Shown: piece by piece, positions 63,925-64,000 of the stretch
How positions within the stretch are numbered: the stretch's first letter is position 1
How the letters are laid out: each line of letters begins with the position of its first letter
Translations under genes and position numbers: made by a program
Assembly: GCA_949752745.1 (NCBI GenBank)
Contig: OX457025.1
Coordinates: 54,779,869 to 54,843,868 of the forward strand
Direction of reading: 5' to 3'
DNA: 64,000 bases
From: Protula sp. h YS-2021
Lineage: Eukaryota; Annelida; Polychaeta; Sabellida; Serpulidae
The notes under the pieces: generated by a model
Told to the model about the DNA's origin: nothing
The model's input: only the letters and a program-made list of their open reading frames with translations
The model's database searches: none

Positions 63925-64000
63925 ACACGTCCTACTCCCCTAATCCTTAGAGGACATCCTACTCCCCTAATCCTTAGAGAACGTCCTACTCCCCTAATCC
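63925..64000. repeat. 27-bp tandem repeat running off the window
   Basis: CCTACTCCCCTAATCCTTAG plus GACAT recurs nearly three times and continues past the end. Confidence 0.9.

Overview
This window is animal nuclear DNA. It is AT-rich and full of transposons and satellites, and GC-richer coding exons bounded by GT-AG introns are scattered through it. No bacterial gene arrangement is present. The repertoire (a tRNA-headed SINE, LINE fragments, Mutator-like elements, arrays resembling molluscan 'pearl'/HINE repeats) suggests a ciliated marine invertebrate, perhaps a lophotrochozoan. The species is an inference and is not proven.

One gene dominates the + strand: the orthologue of C2CD3, a multi-C2-domain protein of the distal centriole needed for distal appendages and ciliogenesis. 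I can place 31 coding exons from a start codon at 9979 to a donor after 62937. Their splice phases close without a single break, giving 1,958 codons. The protein has an N-terminal C2 domain (exons 2-5), a low-complexity linker with basic tracts (exons 6-13), and about six further C2 domains (exons 14-31). The 3' end lies beyond the window. Intron 1 is about 10.2 kb.

Region by region: 1-9.8 kb is upstream DNA with repeats and two weak candidate exons of an unknown gene. 9.8-10.02 kb is the 5' UTR and exon 1. 10-20 kb is intron 1, holding two dead LINEs, an 800-bp TIR element, a nested hAT-like MITE and three satellite arrays. 20-31 kb carries the N-terminal C2 exons, separated by a foldback element with a 9-bp target duplication. 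31-43 kb carries the linker and second C2 exons, a SINE with a perfect 12-bp target duplication, a tandem duplication of part of exon 8, and a pogo/Tigger-like element. 43-63 kb carries the remaining C2 exons, a Mutator-like element with a decayed FLYWCH/MULE transposase on the minus strand, a third foldback element, and several minisatellites.

The most unusual signal is that short tandem arrays repeatedly lie on the 3' splice sites of this gene. A 66-bp (22-codon) array carries the acceptor and first codons of exon 19. A 34-bp array carries the acceptor and first six bases of exon 23. A looser repeat carries the acceptor motif of exon 11. Exon 19 also uses a GC donor. Several transposon ends sit within a few bases of splice sites.
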